The notes: generated by a model not told the origin, from the sequence alone. Shown: positions 53,218-63,132, counted from the first letter of the stretch. The stretch: 64,000 nucleotides of DNA from Thauera sedimentorum (GCF_014489115.1 NZ_JACTAH010000001.1:744001-808000); one strand, 5' to 3'. Numbers and translations: made by a program.

Positions 53218-54435
53218 GTGACCCCAGTCGATTCCTCCGTTCCGCTGCTGCGCCGGCCTGCCGTGGTGCTGGCCTGCGGCGCGCTGATCCTCACCCTGGC
53301 GATGGGCGTGCGCCACACCGGCGGCCTGTTCCTGCCGCCGATGACCGCCGACCAGGGCTGGTCGCGCGAGATGTTCTCCTTTGCCATCGCCCTGCAGAAC
53401 CTGATGTGGGGCCTGTTCCAGCCCTTTGCCGGGGCCTTTGCCGACCGTTTCGGTGCCGGCCGCACCCTGGCCGGCGGCGCGCTGCTGTACGTGCTGGGGT
53501 TGGCCATCATGGCCCATGCCGACACCGCGCTGGGTCTCAACATGGGCGCGGGCCTGCTGGTCGGCATGGGGCTGGCGGGGACCACCTTCAGCGTGGTGCT
53601 GGGCGTGGTCGGACGCATGGCGCCGCCGGAGAAGCGCAGCCTGTGGCTGGGCATCGCCAGCGCCGGCGGCAGCTTCGGGCAGTTCGCGGTGCTGCCGGTG
53701 GGGCAGGCGCTGATCGTCGGCGTGGGCTGGCAGGAGGCGCTGCTGTGGCTGGCCTTCGGCGTGGCGCTGATCATCCCGCTGGCGCGCGGGGTCACCGGCA
53801 CCGCCGGTAGCAGTCACGGCAACCAGACCTTCGGCGAGGCCCTGGTCGAGGCGGGCCGCACGCCGAGCTTCCACTTCCTGTTCTGGAGCTTCTTCGTGTG
53901 CGGCTTCCAGACCGCCTTCATCATGCTGCACCTGCCGGCCTTCGTGGTGGACGGCGGACTGTCGGCCAACGTGGGCATGACCGCGGTGGCGCTGATCGGC
54001 CTGTTCAACATCGCCGGTTCCTTCCTGTCCGGCTGGCTGGGCGGTCTGTACAGCAAGAAGTGGCTGCTGGCGTGGATCTATGCGCTGCGCGTGGTGGCCA
54101 TCCTGGGCATCCTCTTCCTGCCGCTCGGGCCGCTGGTGCTGTACGCCTTCGCCGCCATCATGGGCCTGCTGTGGCTGGGCACGGTGCCGCTCACCAACGG
54201 GCTGGTGGCGCAGATCTTCGGCCTGAAGTTCGTCGGCATGCTGTACGGCATCGTCTTCCTCGGCCACCAGATCGGCGGTTTTCTCGGCGCCTGGCTGGGT
54301 GGGCGGATCTTCGACATGACCGGCTCCTACGAGCAGGCGTGGTGGCTGGCCATCGGCCTGTCGGTGATGGCCGCGCTGCTGTGCCTGCCGGTGCGCGAGC
54401 GCGCGCTGCTGCGCGGCGGGCAGCAGGCGGCCTGA
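53218..54435 (+). CDS. MFS transporter (oxalate/formate-antiporter-like)
   Basis: A 405-residue protein with 12 predicted helices. The A-motif after TM2 is GAFADRFGAGRTL. The N-half MGVRHTGGLFLPPMTADQGW and the overall pattern match MFS carriers of the monocarboxylate/oxalate-formate group. Substrate unknown. It starts with GTG and is followed 14 bp later by a 42-residue membrane protein. Confidence 0.82.
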   Translation: MTPVDSSVPLLRRPAVVLACGALILTLAMGVRHTGGLFLPPMTADQGWSREMFSFAIALQNLMWGLFQPFAGAFADRFGAGRTLAGGALLYVLGLAIMAHADTALGLNMGAGLLVGMGLAGTTFSVVLGVVGRMAPPEKRSLWLGIASAGGSFGQFAVLPVGQALIVGVGWQEALLWLAFGVALIIPLARGVTGTAGSSHGNQTFGEALVEAGRTPSFHFLFWSFFVCGFQTAFIMLHLPAFVVDGGLSANVGMTAVALIGLFNIAGSFLSGWLGGLYSKKWLLAWIYALRVVAILGILFLPLGPLVLYAFAAIMGLLWLGTVPLTNGLVAQIFGLKFVGMLYGIVFLGHQIGGFLGAWLGGRIFDMTGSYEQAWWLAIGLSVMAALLCLPVRERALLRGGQQAA

Positions 54436-54449
54436 GTGGAGGAGAGGGG

Positions 54450-54578
54450 ATGAAACCCGCGCGGATGCTGATGCTGCTCTTCGCCGCGGTCCTGCTGGCC
54501 GCGGTGCTGGCGCTGCTCTTCCTGGCCTACCAGCAACCGGAACTGCTGATCGGCTTCACCAACCTGGTGTTCTGCTAG
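54450..54578 (+). CDS. Very small membrane protein (42 aa)
   Basis: A 42-residue protein with a single long hydrophobic helix (about residues 6-27) and the end LLIGFTNLVFC. GGAGAGGGG gives it a strong ribosome site. It is likely co-translated with the MFS transporter, perhaps as an accessory subunit. Its stop shares CTAG with the stop of the convergent HDOD gene. Confidence 0.6.
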   Translation: MKPARMLMLLFAAVLLAAVLALLFLAYQQPELLIGFTNLVFC

Positions 54579-55435
54579 CCCGGCTCGGCCGGCAGGAAGC
54601 GCGCCAGCGCTTCCTCCGGTGCGCCCAGGCGATGGAGCAGCGGTTCGCGGTTCAGGTGGATGAGCTGTTCGATGGCCGCCAGGTCGTCCGGCAGCGCGGC
54701 GTCGTCCCAGCCGTGCGAGACATGGCGGGCGAAGTCGGTGGCGAGCAGGACGTTGCGCACCCGCGGGTTGTCCACCTGGCCTGCGTCCATCAGCGCGACC
54801 AGCAGCGCGGGCAGCTGCCAGGTGCGGATCAGCGATTGCTGGATTTCCTGGGCGGTCACGCCGAACACCTCGCGCTGCGCGACCACGCTGCGCAGGCTGC
54901 GGTCGGCGCGCTGCATGGCGTAGACGCGCTCGGTGAGCGCCGGGGCGAAGGTCCAGCAGACGATCTCGCTGGCTTCCACCAGCAGGGCCGCGACGGTGAT
55001 CTCGTCCACGTCCAGGTCGTGACGCACCACCGCCCAGTCGCGCGCATAGTGGGCAGCCTTGCGCGCGCGGCCGATCACCTTGAGCACGCCGATCAGCGCC
55101 CTGGGATGCGCGGCCAGCGCGTCCTCCAGCGTGGGCATGTCGCTGAACACGCGGAAGAAGGGCTCCAGGCCCATCATCATGATGGCGCGGTCGATGGTGG
55201 TGATGTCGTGGTTCTGCGCCTGCCGCCGGTGGGCCTGCAGGTAGGTGAGCAGCTTCATCGTCATCAGCGGGTCGCCGAGCACGATGGCGGCGAGGCGCTT
55301 GCCGCTGACCGTGTCCATGTCGGCGCGCAGGGCATCGAGCTCGCGCACCGTGCGCTTGAGCACCGGCAGGGGCTGCGAGGTGAAGAACTCGACGTAGGCG
55401 TCGACCGATTCGAGTGGCTTGGCAAGCAGGACCAT
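54575..55435 (-). CDS. HDOD domain protein
   Basis: A 286-residue protein whose body (about residues 20-220) is an HDOD domain, the metal-less relative of HD phosphohydrolases: AIVLGDPLMTMKLLTYLQAH, TIDRAIMMMGLEPFF and AALLVEASEIVCW. No kinase, GGDEF or EAL domain is attached. HDOD proteins act in signalling, motility or polar assembly, often through c-di-GMP pathways. Specific role unknown. Confidence 0.85.
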   Translation of the reverse strand: MVLLAKPLESVDAYVEFFTSQPLPVLKRTVRELDALRADMDTVSGKRLAAIVLGDPLMTMKLLTYLQAHRRQAQNHDITTIDRAIMMMGLEPFFRVFSDMPTLEDALAAHPRALIGVLKVIGRARKAAHYARDWAVVRHDLDVDEITVAALLVEASEIVCWTFAPALTERVYAMQRADRSLRSVVAQREVFGVTAQEIQQSLIRTWQLPALLVALMDAGQVDNPRVRNVLLATDFARHVSHGWDDAALPDDLAAIEQLIHLNREPLLHRLGAPEEALARFLPAEPG

Positions 55436-55507
55436 GTGCGGACCCCGGCGGAGCGTGTTGAGTGCAACGGATTATCGGCGCGTGCGCAGCCGACGGGAAG
55501 CCCCGGC

Positions 55508-55513
55508 TATAAT
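55508..55513 (+). promoter_or_regulatory. -10 element upstream of the quinone oxidoreductase gene
   Basis: A perfect TATAAT, 38 bp before the GTG start; the -35 is not clear. Confidence 0.4.
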
Positions 55514-55550
55514 CGTCCAGAATTTCCGCGCCACGCACAGGAGACCCGCA

Positions 55551-56549
55551 GTGATTGCACCCTTCAAGGCCCTGCTGATCGAACAGGACGATCAGCGCAA
55601 GGTGGTCAGCGGCCTCAAGACCCTCACCGCCGACCAGCTCGACGCCGGCGAGGTGCTGATCCGCGTGCACTATTCCAGCATCAACTACAAGGATGCGCTG
55701 GCGGCTACCGGCGCGGGCAAGATCATCCGCCGTTTCCCCTGTGTGGGCGGCATCGACCTCTCCGGCGAGGTGGTGGAGAGCAGCGATGCGCGCTTCAAGC
55801 CGGGCGATGCGGTGATCGCCACCAGCTTCGACATCGGCGTGTCGCATCACGGCGGCTATGCCGAATATGCGCGCATCCCGGCCGGCTGGGTGGTGGCGCT
55901 GCCTGCCGGGCTGGACCTGTTCGAGGCCATGGCGCTGGGCACCGCGGGCTTTACCGCGGCGCTGGGCATCGTGCGCATGGAAGACAACGGCCTGGCGCCG
56001 GCCAACGGTCCGGTGGTGGTGACCGGGGCGACCGGCGGCGTGGGCGGGCTGGCGATCGACATGCTGGCGCAACTCGGCTACCACGTGGTGGCGCTGACCG
56101 GCAAGGAAGCGGAGAGCGACTATCTCAAGGGCCTGGGTGCCGCCGAGATCCTGCTGCGCTCGACCATCGACTTCGACAAGGTGCGCCCGCTGGAGAGCGC
56201 ACGCTGGGCGGGCGCGGTGGACAACGTGGGCGGGCAGATCCTGCACTGGGTGCTGGCCAACATGCAGCAGGCCGGCACCGTGGCCAGCATCGGCAACGCG
56301 GCGAGCTTCAACATCAGCACCACGGTGTTCCCCTTCATCCTGCGCGGGGTCAGCCTGCTGGGCGTGGATTCCGGCTACATGGGCTTCCCGACCCGGCAGA
56401 AGGTGTGGGACCGCCTGGCCGGCGACCTGAAGCCGCGCCACCTGGCCGAGGTGACCCGCACGATTTCGCTGGACGAACTCCCGGCCGCTTTTGAGGCCTA
56501 TATCAAGGGCGAGGTCAAGGGGCGTACCGTCGTGCGCATCGCCGCCTGA
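55551..56549 (+). CDS. YhdH/YhfP-family quinone oxidoreductase (acrylyl-CoA reductase-like)
   Basis: A 332-residue zinc-free medium-chain dehydrogenase/reductase. The N-terminal half has SSINYKDALAATGAGKI and FPCVGGIDLSGEV; the NADPH site is VTGATGGVGGLAIDML. No zinc ligands. Family members such as AcuI reduce acrylyl-CoA to propionyl-CoA, which is interesting because a propionyl-CoA synthetase is two genes downstream. AGGAG precedes the GTG start. Confidence 0.88.
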   Translation: MIAPFKALLIEQDDQRKVVSGLKTLTADQLDAGEVLIRVHYSSINYKDALAATGAGKIIRRFPCVGGIDLSGEVVESSDARFKPGDAVIATSFDIGVSHHGGYAEYARIPAGWVVALPAGLDLFEAMALGTAGFTAALGIVRMEDNGLAPANGPVVVTGATGGVGGLAIDMLAQLGYHVVALTGKEAESDYLKGLGAAEILLRSTIDFDKVRPLESARWAGAVDNVGGQILHWVLANMQQAGTVASIGNAASFNISTTVFPFILRGVSLLGVDSGYMGFPTRQKVWDRLAGDLKPRHLAEVTRTISLDELPAAFEAYIKGEVKGRTVVRIAA

Positions 56550-56575
56550 TCACGCAGACCGGAGCCGCCAAGCAG

Positions 56576-57784
56576 ATGAGCGACGAGGACAAGGAAGCGC
56601 CCCCCAAGGTTCTGATCGTGGACGATTCGCGCATGGTGCGGGCGTCCATCGTCCGCCACTTGCGCGACCGTTTCCAGGTCCGCGAGGAAACCGACGGCGA
56701 AGCCGGCTGGGAGGCCCTGGTAATCGACCCGGAGATCCAGCTGGTGATCACCGACATCGGCATGCCGCGGCTCGACGGCTACGGCCTGCTGGAGCGCATC
56801 CGCAGCTCCAAGCTGTCCCGTGTGCACGATCTGCCGGTGGTGGTGATCTCCGGCGAGGAAGACAGCGAGGCGCGCGAGAAGGCCTACAAGCTGGGCGCCA
56901 ACGACTTCATCACCAAGGGCATCGGTGCCACCGAACTGCTCGCGCGCATCGAGTCGCTCAGCCGCCTGGCCCAGACCAGCCGCGAGCTGGAACAGAGCCG
57001 CGCCGCACTGGCCGCGCAGAGCCCGGTCGACCCGACCACCGGGCTGGCCACCGGCGCCTACCTGGCCTGGCATGCCGAGCAGGAGATGGCGCTGGCCAAG
57101 CGTCACGGCAACGAATCGCGCGAGAAGCAGACCGACATCAGCGCGATGGTGGTCGAGATCGATCACTACGACCAGCTGGTGGAATGGCACGGCAACCATA
57201 TCGCCCAGCTCGTCACCCGCAAGCTGTCGAAGATCCTCGCCACCAAAGTGCGCAAGGAAGATACCGTGGCGCAACTGGCCCCCGACCAGTTCGCCGTGCT
57301 CTCGCCCAGCACCGACCTGGTGGGCTGTTGCGCTTTCGCCTTGCGGCTGCAGAAGGCCATCGAGAGCCTGGTGATGACCTACCGCGAGGAGCGCATCCGC
57401 ATCAGCGTGACCGCCGGCGTGGCCTGTTCCTCGGTCGATGGCATGCAGACGGTGAGCCACCTCATCGGCCTCGCGGTGCAGCGGGCCCAGCAGGGGCGCG
57501 CCGCGGGCGGCAACAAGGTGGTTGCCGACCAGGGCGAGGTGGGGCGTGATTTCGTCGAGCGCGTCTTCCGCCAGGCGGTCAGCATCGACCACGCGCTGTT
57601 CCAGCTCAAGGCCGGAGCGCCGGACGAGGTGGCCGAACGCATGACCGACGTGCTGGCCACGATTCTTCCCTTGCTCGAATTGGTAGAATCCCGACTTCAC
57701 TGCGGCATCCCGCTTGATGCGCTCCGGCAGCATGCCGGCGATGCCGCAGCCGAGACGTACGATCCGAGACGGACGTCCATATAA
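56576..57784 (+). CDS. Response regulator with degenerate GGDEF domain
   Basis: A 402-residue protein. The receiver domain (about 10-130) has DD and the phosphoacceptor Asp in LVITDIGMPRLDG and Lys in FITKGIG. A GGDEF-like domain (about 160-315) starts at DPTTGLATGAYL, but the active motif is APDQF instead of GGDEF, so it should not make c-di-GMP. A C-terminal helical extension of ~80 residues follows. It may bind nucleotide or a partner. It starts 26 bp after the oxidoreductase. Confidence 0.85.
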   Translation: MSDEDKEAPPKVLIVDDSRMVRASIVRHLRDRFQVREETDGEAGWEALVIDPEIQLVITDIGMPRLDGYGLLERIRSSKLSRVHDLPVVVISGEEDSEAREKAYKLGANDFITKGIGATELLARIESLSRLAQTSRELEQSRAALAAQSPVDPTTGLATGAYLAWHAEQEMALAKRHGNESREKQTDISAMVVEIDHYDQLVEWHGNHIAQLVTRKLSKILATKVRKEDTVAQLAPDQFAVLSPSTDLVGCCAFALRLQKAIESLVMTYREERIRISVTAGVACSSVDGMQTVSHLIGLAVQRAQQGRAAGGNKVVADQGEVGRDFVERVFRQAVSIDHALFQLKAGAPDEVAERMTDVLATILPLLELVESRLHCGIPLDALRQHAGDAAAETYDPRRTSI

Positions 57785-57893
57785 AAAGATCTGGCGGCCA
57801 TGTGCCGGACCAGGCGAACGATGCGGGCAGGGTCGCCCAGCCCCGCACCGCGAAACGCAAGCATGTAGGGATAATTGAAGGGAGAGGATGCTC

Positions 57894-59786
57894 ATGAGCA
57901 GTTACAAGGATTTTCACCGCCGTTCCATCGAAGATCGCGACGCCTTTTGGGCCGAGCAGGCCGGACTGGTGCACTGGAACAAGCCCGCCGACGAGGTGTG
58001 CGATTTCTCTCGCCCGCCCTTCGTCAAGTGGTTCAAGGGCGGTGAGACCAACCTGTGCTACAACGCGGTGGACCGCCACGCGGCCAAGCGCCCGGACGAC
58101 AAGGCGCTGATCTACATCTCCACCGAGACCAACGAGGAGAAGGTTTACTCCTTCGCCGAGCTGCAGCGCGAAGTCGAGCGCATGGCGGCGATCTACCAGG
58201 AGCTCGGGGTCAAGCGCGGCGACCGTGTGCTGATCTACATGCCGATGATCGCGGAAGCGGCCTTCGCCATGCTGGCCTGCGCGCGCATCGGCGCGATCCA
58301 CTCGGTGGTGTTCGGCGGCTTCGCGGCCGGCTCGCTCGCCACCCGCATCGACGACGCCAAGCCGGTGCTGATGGTCAGCTCGGACGCCGGCATGCGCAAC
58401 GGCAAGCCGGTGCCCTACAAGCATCTGGTGGACGAGGCCTGCAAGCTGGCCGAATTCCCGCCCGCCAAGGTGCTGATCGTCGATCGTGGCCTGGACAAGG
58501 GTTTCCCCAAGGTCGAAGGGCGCGACGTCGATTACGCCACCCTGCGCGCCAAGCACATGGACGCCCAGGTCCCGGTGACCTGGCTGGAGTCCTCCGAGCC
58601 CAGCTACATCCTGTACACCTCCGGCACCACCGGCAAGCCCAAGGGCGTGCAGCGCGACACCGGCGGCTACACCGTGGCGCTGGCCGCGTCGATGAAGCAC
58701 ATCTTCACCGGCTTCGAGGGCGAGACCATGTTCTCCACCTCGGACATCGGTTGGGTGGTCGGCCACAGCTACATCGTTTACGGCCCGCTGGTCGCCGGCA
58801 TGGCCACGGTGATGTACGAAGGCACGCCGCTGCGCCCGGACGCCGGCATCTGGTGGAGCATCGTCGAGAAGCACAAGGTCAACGTCATGTTCTCCGCGCC
58901 CACCGCGGTGCGCGTGCTGAAGAAGCAGGACCCGGCCTTCCTCAAGAAGTACGACCTGTCCTCGCTCAAGCACCTGTTCCTGGCCGGTGAGCCCCTGGAT
59001 GAAACCAGCCACAAGTGGATCATGGACGAGCTGGGCATCCCGGTGATCGACAACTACTGGCAGACCGAGACCGGCTGGCCGATGCTGGCGATCTGCCGCG
59101 GCGTGGAAGACTCGCGCATCAAGCTCGGCTCGCCCGCCTTCCCGGTGTACGGCTACGACCTGCGCATCTTCCGCGAGGACGGCACCGAGTGCGGCGCCAA
59201 CGAGAAGGGCATCGTCGGCATCGTGCCGCCGCTGCCGCCGGGTTGCCTGTCCACCGTGTGGGGTCAGGACGAGCGCTTCGTGTCCACCTACTTCAGCCTG
59301 TTCAAGGACCCGGTGGTGTATTCGTCCTCCGACTGGGGCATCAAGGACGAGGACGGCTATCACACCATCCTCGGTCGCATGGACGACGTGATCAACGTCG
59401 CCGGCCACCGCCTGGGCACCCGCGAGATCGAGGAAGCGGTGCAGGCTCACTCGGCGATCGCCGAAGTGGCGGTGGTGGGTGTGGCCGACGAGGTCAAGGG
59501 CCAGATGCCGATGGCCTTCGCCGTGGTCAAGAACGCTGCCACCATCGAGACGCCGGAGCAGCGCGCTGCGCTCGAGAAGGAGGTGATGAAGACGGTGGAC
59601 AGCATGCTGGGCGCCATCGCCCGTCCGAGCCGGGTGCATTTCATCACCGGCCTGCCCAAGACCCGTTCGGGCAAGATGCTGCGCCGCTCGATCCAGGCCC
59701 TGGCCGAAGGGCGCGACCCGGGCGACCTGACCACCATCGACGATCCGTCCACCCTGGAGCAGATCAAGGCCGCCCTGGCCGGCTGA
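57894..59786 (+). CDS. prpE: Propionate--CoA ligase PrpE
   Basis: A 630-residue acyl-adenylate-forming enzyme that converts propionate to propionyl-CoA, feeding the methylcitrate pathway. The P-loop YTSGTTGKPKG, the substrate-site segment STSDIGWVVGHSYI and the C-terminal catalytic Lys K594 in PKTRSGKMLRR are visible. Protein start MSSYKDFHRRS is typical of PrpE. Of two ATGs, the second has GGAGAGG at the right distance. It is followed by a strong hairpin. Confidence 0.93.
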   Translation: MSSYKDFHRRSIEDRDAFWAEQAGLVHWNKPADEVCDFSRPPFVKWFKGGETNLCYNAVDRHAAKRPDDKALIYISTETNEEKVYSFAELQREVERMAAIYQELGVKRGDRVLIYMPMIAEAAFAMLACARIGAIHSVVFGGFAAGSLATRIDDAKPVLMVSSDAGMRNGKPVPYKHLVDEACKLAEFPPAKVLIVDRGLDKGFPKVEGRDVDYATLRAKHMDAQVPVTWLESSEPSYILYTSGTTGKPKGVQRDTGGYTVALAASMKHIFTGFEGETMFSTSDIGWVVGHSYIVYGPLVAGMATVMYEGTPLRPDAGIWWSIVEKHKVNVMFSAPTAVRVLKKQDPAFLKKYDLSSLKHLFLAGEPLDETSHKWIMDELGIPVIDNYWQTETGWPMLAICRGVEDSRIKLGSPAFPVYGYDLRIFREDGTECGANEKGIVGIVPPLPPGCLSTVWGQDERFVSTYFSLFKDPVVYSSSDWGIKDEDGYHTILGRMDDVINVAGHRLGTREIEEAVQAHSAIAEVAVVGVADEVKGQMPMAFAVVKNAATIETPEQRAALEKEVMKTVDSMLGAIARPSRVHFITGLPKTRSGKMLRRSIQALAEGRDPGDLTTIDDPSTLEQIKAALAG

Positions 59787-59810
59787 TCCACCCCGGTAGT
59801 TGAGCAAGTC

Positions 59811-59837
59811 AGAAGGCCCGCCGCGTGCGGGCCTTCT
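59811..59837 (+). terminator. Terminator after prpE
   Basis: AGAAGGCCCGC and GCGGGCCTTCT form an 11-bp perfect stem with a 5-base loop, 24 bp after the stop; only a short T-run follows. Confidence 0.7.
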
Positions 59838-59969
59838 TGCGTGCACATCCGCACGGCCGCGGCGCGGCTGCGGGAACCGGCGCCGTGGCGCGCCGGTCTG
59901 TCCGTGCATACTGCAAAGAAATCTGCCCGGATGCCCGCATTGTGGGCCGGGCATGCTCAGGGAGGCTGC

Positions 59970-60008
59970 ATGCGTAACCGGACGGACCGGGGAGGGCTGT
60001 CGTGCTGA
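59970..60008 (+). CDS. Possible 12-codon leader peptide overlapping the mrpA start
   Basis: ATG with AGGGAGG upstream, reading MRNRTDRGGLSC then a stop that overlaps the second codons of mrpA. It would couple or tune mrpA translation. It may equally be chance. Confidence 0.3.
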   Translation: MRNRTDRGGLSC

Positions 60009-62725
60009 ATGCGGTGCTGGGCATCGTGTTGGCGATGATGCTCGCGCCGGTGCTGTCGCGCGTGCTCGACACGCGGGCGGGCTTTCTGCTCGCACTGGCG
60101 CCGCTGGCGGCCTTCGTCTGGTTCGTCCTGCAGGTGCCGGCGATTGCCGCGGGTGGCCAGATGCTCGAGTCGCTGCCCTGGGTCCCGGGGCTGGACATCG
60201 CGCTCAGCTTCCGCCTGGACGGCCTGTCCCTGCTGTTCGCCCTGCTGATCAGCGGTATCGGCACGCTGATCGTGCTGTATGCCGGCGCCTACCTCTCCGA
60301 CCACCACCACCTCGGCCGTTTCTACGCCTATCTGCTCGGCTTCATGGCCTCGATGCTCGGCCTCGTGCTGGCCGACGACCTGGTGGCGATGTTCGTCTTC
60401 TGGGAGCTGACCAGCGTCTCCTCCTACCTGCTGATCGCCTTCCAGCACGAACGCGCCGAAGCGCGGCGCTCCGCCCTGCAGGCGCTGCTGATCACCGGCG
60501 GCGGCGGGCTCGCGCTGCTTGCCGGTCTGGTGCTGCTGGGGCTTGCCGGCGAGGCCTGGCAGTTCTCCGCGCTGTCTGCGGAGGCCGTGGCCGACCATCC
60601 TGCCTGGACGGCGATCGTGGCGCTCATCCTGCTGGGCTGCTTCACCAAGTCGGCGCAGATGCCTTTCCACCTGTGGCTGCCCAATGCCATGGTGGCGCCC
60701 ACGCCGGTGTCGGCCTACCTGCACTCGGCCACCATGGTGAAGGCCGGTGTCTATCTGCTCGCGCGCCTGAACCCGGTGTTCGGCGGCGAGGACGGCTGGG
60801 GCGACGTGCTGGTGGTGGTCGGCGCGGCAACCGCCCTGCTCGGCGCCGTGCTGGCCATCCGCCAGACCGACCTGAAGCGCTTGCTGGCCTACACCACGGT
60901 TACCGTGCTCGGCCAGCTCACCATGCTGATCGGCACCAATACGTCTTACGGGCTGCAGGCCTTCGCGGTCTATCTGCTGGCCCACTCGCTGTACAAGGGC
61001 GCCCTGTTCATGGCGGCCGGTGCGGTGGACCACGCCACCGGGACGCGGCAGATCACGCGCCTCGGCGGGCTGATCCGCTACATGCCGCTCACCGGTGCGG
61101 CGGTGGCGCTGGCGGCCTTCTCCAATGCCGGGCTGCCGCCTTTCTTCGGTTTCATCGCCAAGGAGTTCAAGTATTCCGGGCTCATCGAGTTCGGGCCGCT
61201 GGGGTGGGTGACCATCTTGGTGATGATCGCGACCAACGCCCTGTTATTGACCGCCGCCGGGGTGGTGTTCATCCGCGTCTTCCTTGGCCGTCGCGGGCGT
61301 TATCCACGCGAGCCGCACGAGGTCGGGCTGCCGATGTGGCTGGGGCCCATGGTGCTGGCCTTGGGTGGTTTCTTCCTCGGTGTGTTCAACAAGCTGCCCG
61401 AGGCCTGGGTGGTCAATGCGGCGGTGCAGGCGGTATCGCGCGGGCCGGTGGATGTCGACCTGCACCTGTGGGGCGGCATCACGCCCGCGCTGGCGGCCAG
61501 CGCGCTGACCACTGCGCTCGGGGTGCTCGGCTACGTCTATCGCTACGGCTTGCGCCGCTGGCTCAACCGCCTGCGCGTGCTGTGGCGGATCAGCGGCGAC
61601 CTCATCTGGGATCGCATGCTCAAGCGCCTGTTCGTGTTTGCCGGGGCGATGGCGAGCAGCTTCCAGCACGGCTCGCTGCGCCGGCACATCCTGCTGCTGG
61701 TGCTGGTGGCCAGCGGCGTGCTGCTGGCCGCTGCGGTGCCCGCGCTGGGACGATCCGGCGTGGCATGGGACGCTTCATCGCTGTCGCCGGTGGCGGTTGC
61801 CGGCTGCCTGCTGGCGGTGCTCGGCGCGGGCGGCGCGGCGGTGATGCGCGGCCGGCTGGCGCTGGTGGCCGCGCTCGGCCTGTCCGGCCTGGGGGTGGCG
61901 CTGTTCTTCCTCGGCGCCAACGCCCCCGACGTGGCGATTACCCAGGTCATGGTGGAAACGCTGACCGTGGTTTTCCTCGGGCTGGTGCTGCGGCGCCTGC
62001 CGCCGATGCGGGTGGTCGGATCGCGGGCGCCGGTGATCCGTCGCCTCCATGCCCTGGTCGCCGCGCTGTTCGGCGTGGCAGTGAGCCTGGCGCTGATCGC
62101 GGCGGTCAGTCAGCCGCTGCCGGGGGATATCGCGTCCTGGCTGCTCGCTGCCAGCTTGCCGCAGGGCCATGGTGCCAATGTGGTCAACGTGGTGCTGGTC
62201 GATTTCCGGGCGCTGGACACCCTGGGCGAGATCCTGGTGGTCGCGCTCGCCTGCGCGGCGGCCGGCGCCCTGCTCGGCGAGCGACGCAGGGCGCTGGCAC
62301 GAGGCGGCCGGCCGGAGTTCGACTCCCCGCTGCTGCGCGAGGGCGTCAAGCCGCTGGCCGGCCTGCTGGTGCTGGTTGCGCTGGTCCTGCTGTGGCGTGG
62401 TCACAATCTGCCCGGCGGCGGCTTCATCGGCGCCTTGGTGGCGGCCTGCGCGGTAGTGCTGATCGCGGTCCTGCTCGGCAGTCCGGCGGCACGGCGCCTG
62501 CTGCGCGTGGGCGCCTTGCGCGTGTCGGCCTTCGGCCTGGTGCTGGCCGCGGGGGCGGGGGGTATCGGGCTGGCGGCCGGGGCGGACTACCTGACCGGCG
62601 CATGGATGTTCCCCGGCGGCCTGCCGCTGGGCACGCCGCTGCTGTTCGACGTCGGGGTGTTCTTCACGGTGTTCGGCGCAGTGGTGCATCTGCTGTTCCG
62701 CCTGCTGGAAAGCGAGGAGGGCTAG
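60002..62725 (+). CDS. mrpA: Na+/H+ antiporter subunit A (A-B fused)
   Basis: A 907-residue, roughly 20-helix membrane protein, the large subunit of the multisubunit Mrp (Mnh/Pha) monovalent cation/proton antiporter. The complex I-like core has MFVFWELTSVSSYLLIAF, KSAQMPFHLWLPNAM and HSATMVKAGVYLLARL, including the conserved ion-path Glu and Lys. The C-terminal part (about 770-907) matches MrpB (GHNLPGGGFIGALVAACAVV), so A and B are fused as in group 2 operons. GGGGAGGG precedes the GTG start. Confidence 0.93.
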   Translation: MLNAVLGIVLAMMLAPVLSRVLDTRAGFLLALAPLAAFVWFVLQVPAIAAGGQMLESLPWVPGLDIALSFRLDGLSLLFALLISGIGTLIVLYAGAYLSDHHHLGRFYAYLLGFMASMLGLVLADDLVAMFVFWELTSVSSYLLIAFQHERAEARRSALQALLITGGGGLALLAGLVLLGLAGEAWQFSALSAEAVADHPAWTAIVALILLGCFTKSAQMPFHLWLPNAMVAPTPVSAYLHSATMVKAGVYLLARLNPVFGGEDGWGDVLVVVGAATALLGAVLAIRQTDLKRLLAYTTVTVLGQLTMLIGTNTSYGLQAFAVYLLAHSLYKGALFMAAGAVDHATGTRQITRLGGLIRYMPLTGAAVALAAFSNAGLPPFFGFIAKEFKYSGLIEFGPLGWVTILVMIATNALLLTAAGVVFIRVFLGRRGRYPREPHEVGLPMWLGPMVLALGGFFLGVFNKLPEAWVVNAAVQAVSRGPVDVDLHLWGGITPALAASALTTALGVLGYVYRYGLRRWLNRLRVLWRISGDLIWDRMLKRLFVFAGAMASSFQHGSLRRHILLLVLVASGVLLAAAVPALGRSGVAWDASSLSPVAVAGCLLAVLGAGGAAVMRGRLALVAALGLSGLGVALFFLGANAPDVAITQVMVETLTVVFLGLVLRRLPPMRVVGSRAPVIRRLHALVAALFGVAVSLALIAAVSQPLPGDIASWLLAASLPQGHGANVVNVVLVDFRALDTLGEILVVALACAAAGALLGERRRALARGGRPEFDSPLLREGVKPLAGLLVLVALVLLWRGHNLPGGGFIGALVAACAVVLIAVLLGSPAARRLLRVGALRVSAFGLVLAAGAGGIGLAAGADYLTGAWMFPGGLPLGTPLLFDVGVFFTVFGAVVHLLFRLLESEEG

Positions 62726-63132
62726 ATGGAGATCGTTGCGGCGCTGACCGTGGGCGTGCTGGTGGCCATCGGCACCTGGATGCTGCTGGACCGCAACCTG
62801 GTGCGCGTGGTGCTGGGCGTGGTGGTGCTGGGGAACGCGATCAACATGGCGGTGCTGACCGCCGGCCGCCTGGGCAGCGAGGTGGCGGCCTTCGTGACGC
62901 CCGCAGGCGTGCCCGCCGGGGCGGCCAACCCCTTGCCGCAGGCGCTGGTGCTGACCGCCATCGTCATCGGCTTTGCGCTGTTCGCCTTTGCGCTGGTGGT
63001 GCTCAAGCGCACCTGGGAGGAGCACGGCAGCACGGAAACCGACCGGATCACCGCGCGCGCGGAAGCGCCTGCGCCCGATCTGCCGGACGAGCCGTCGGTG
63101 GCCGCTGCCGGCGGACGTGAGGAGGTGCGCCG

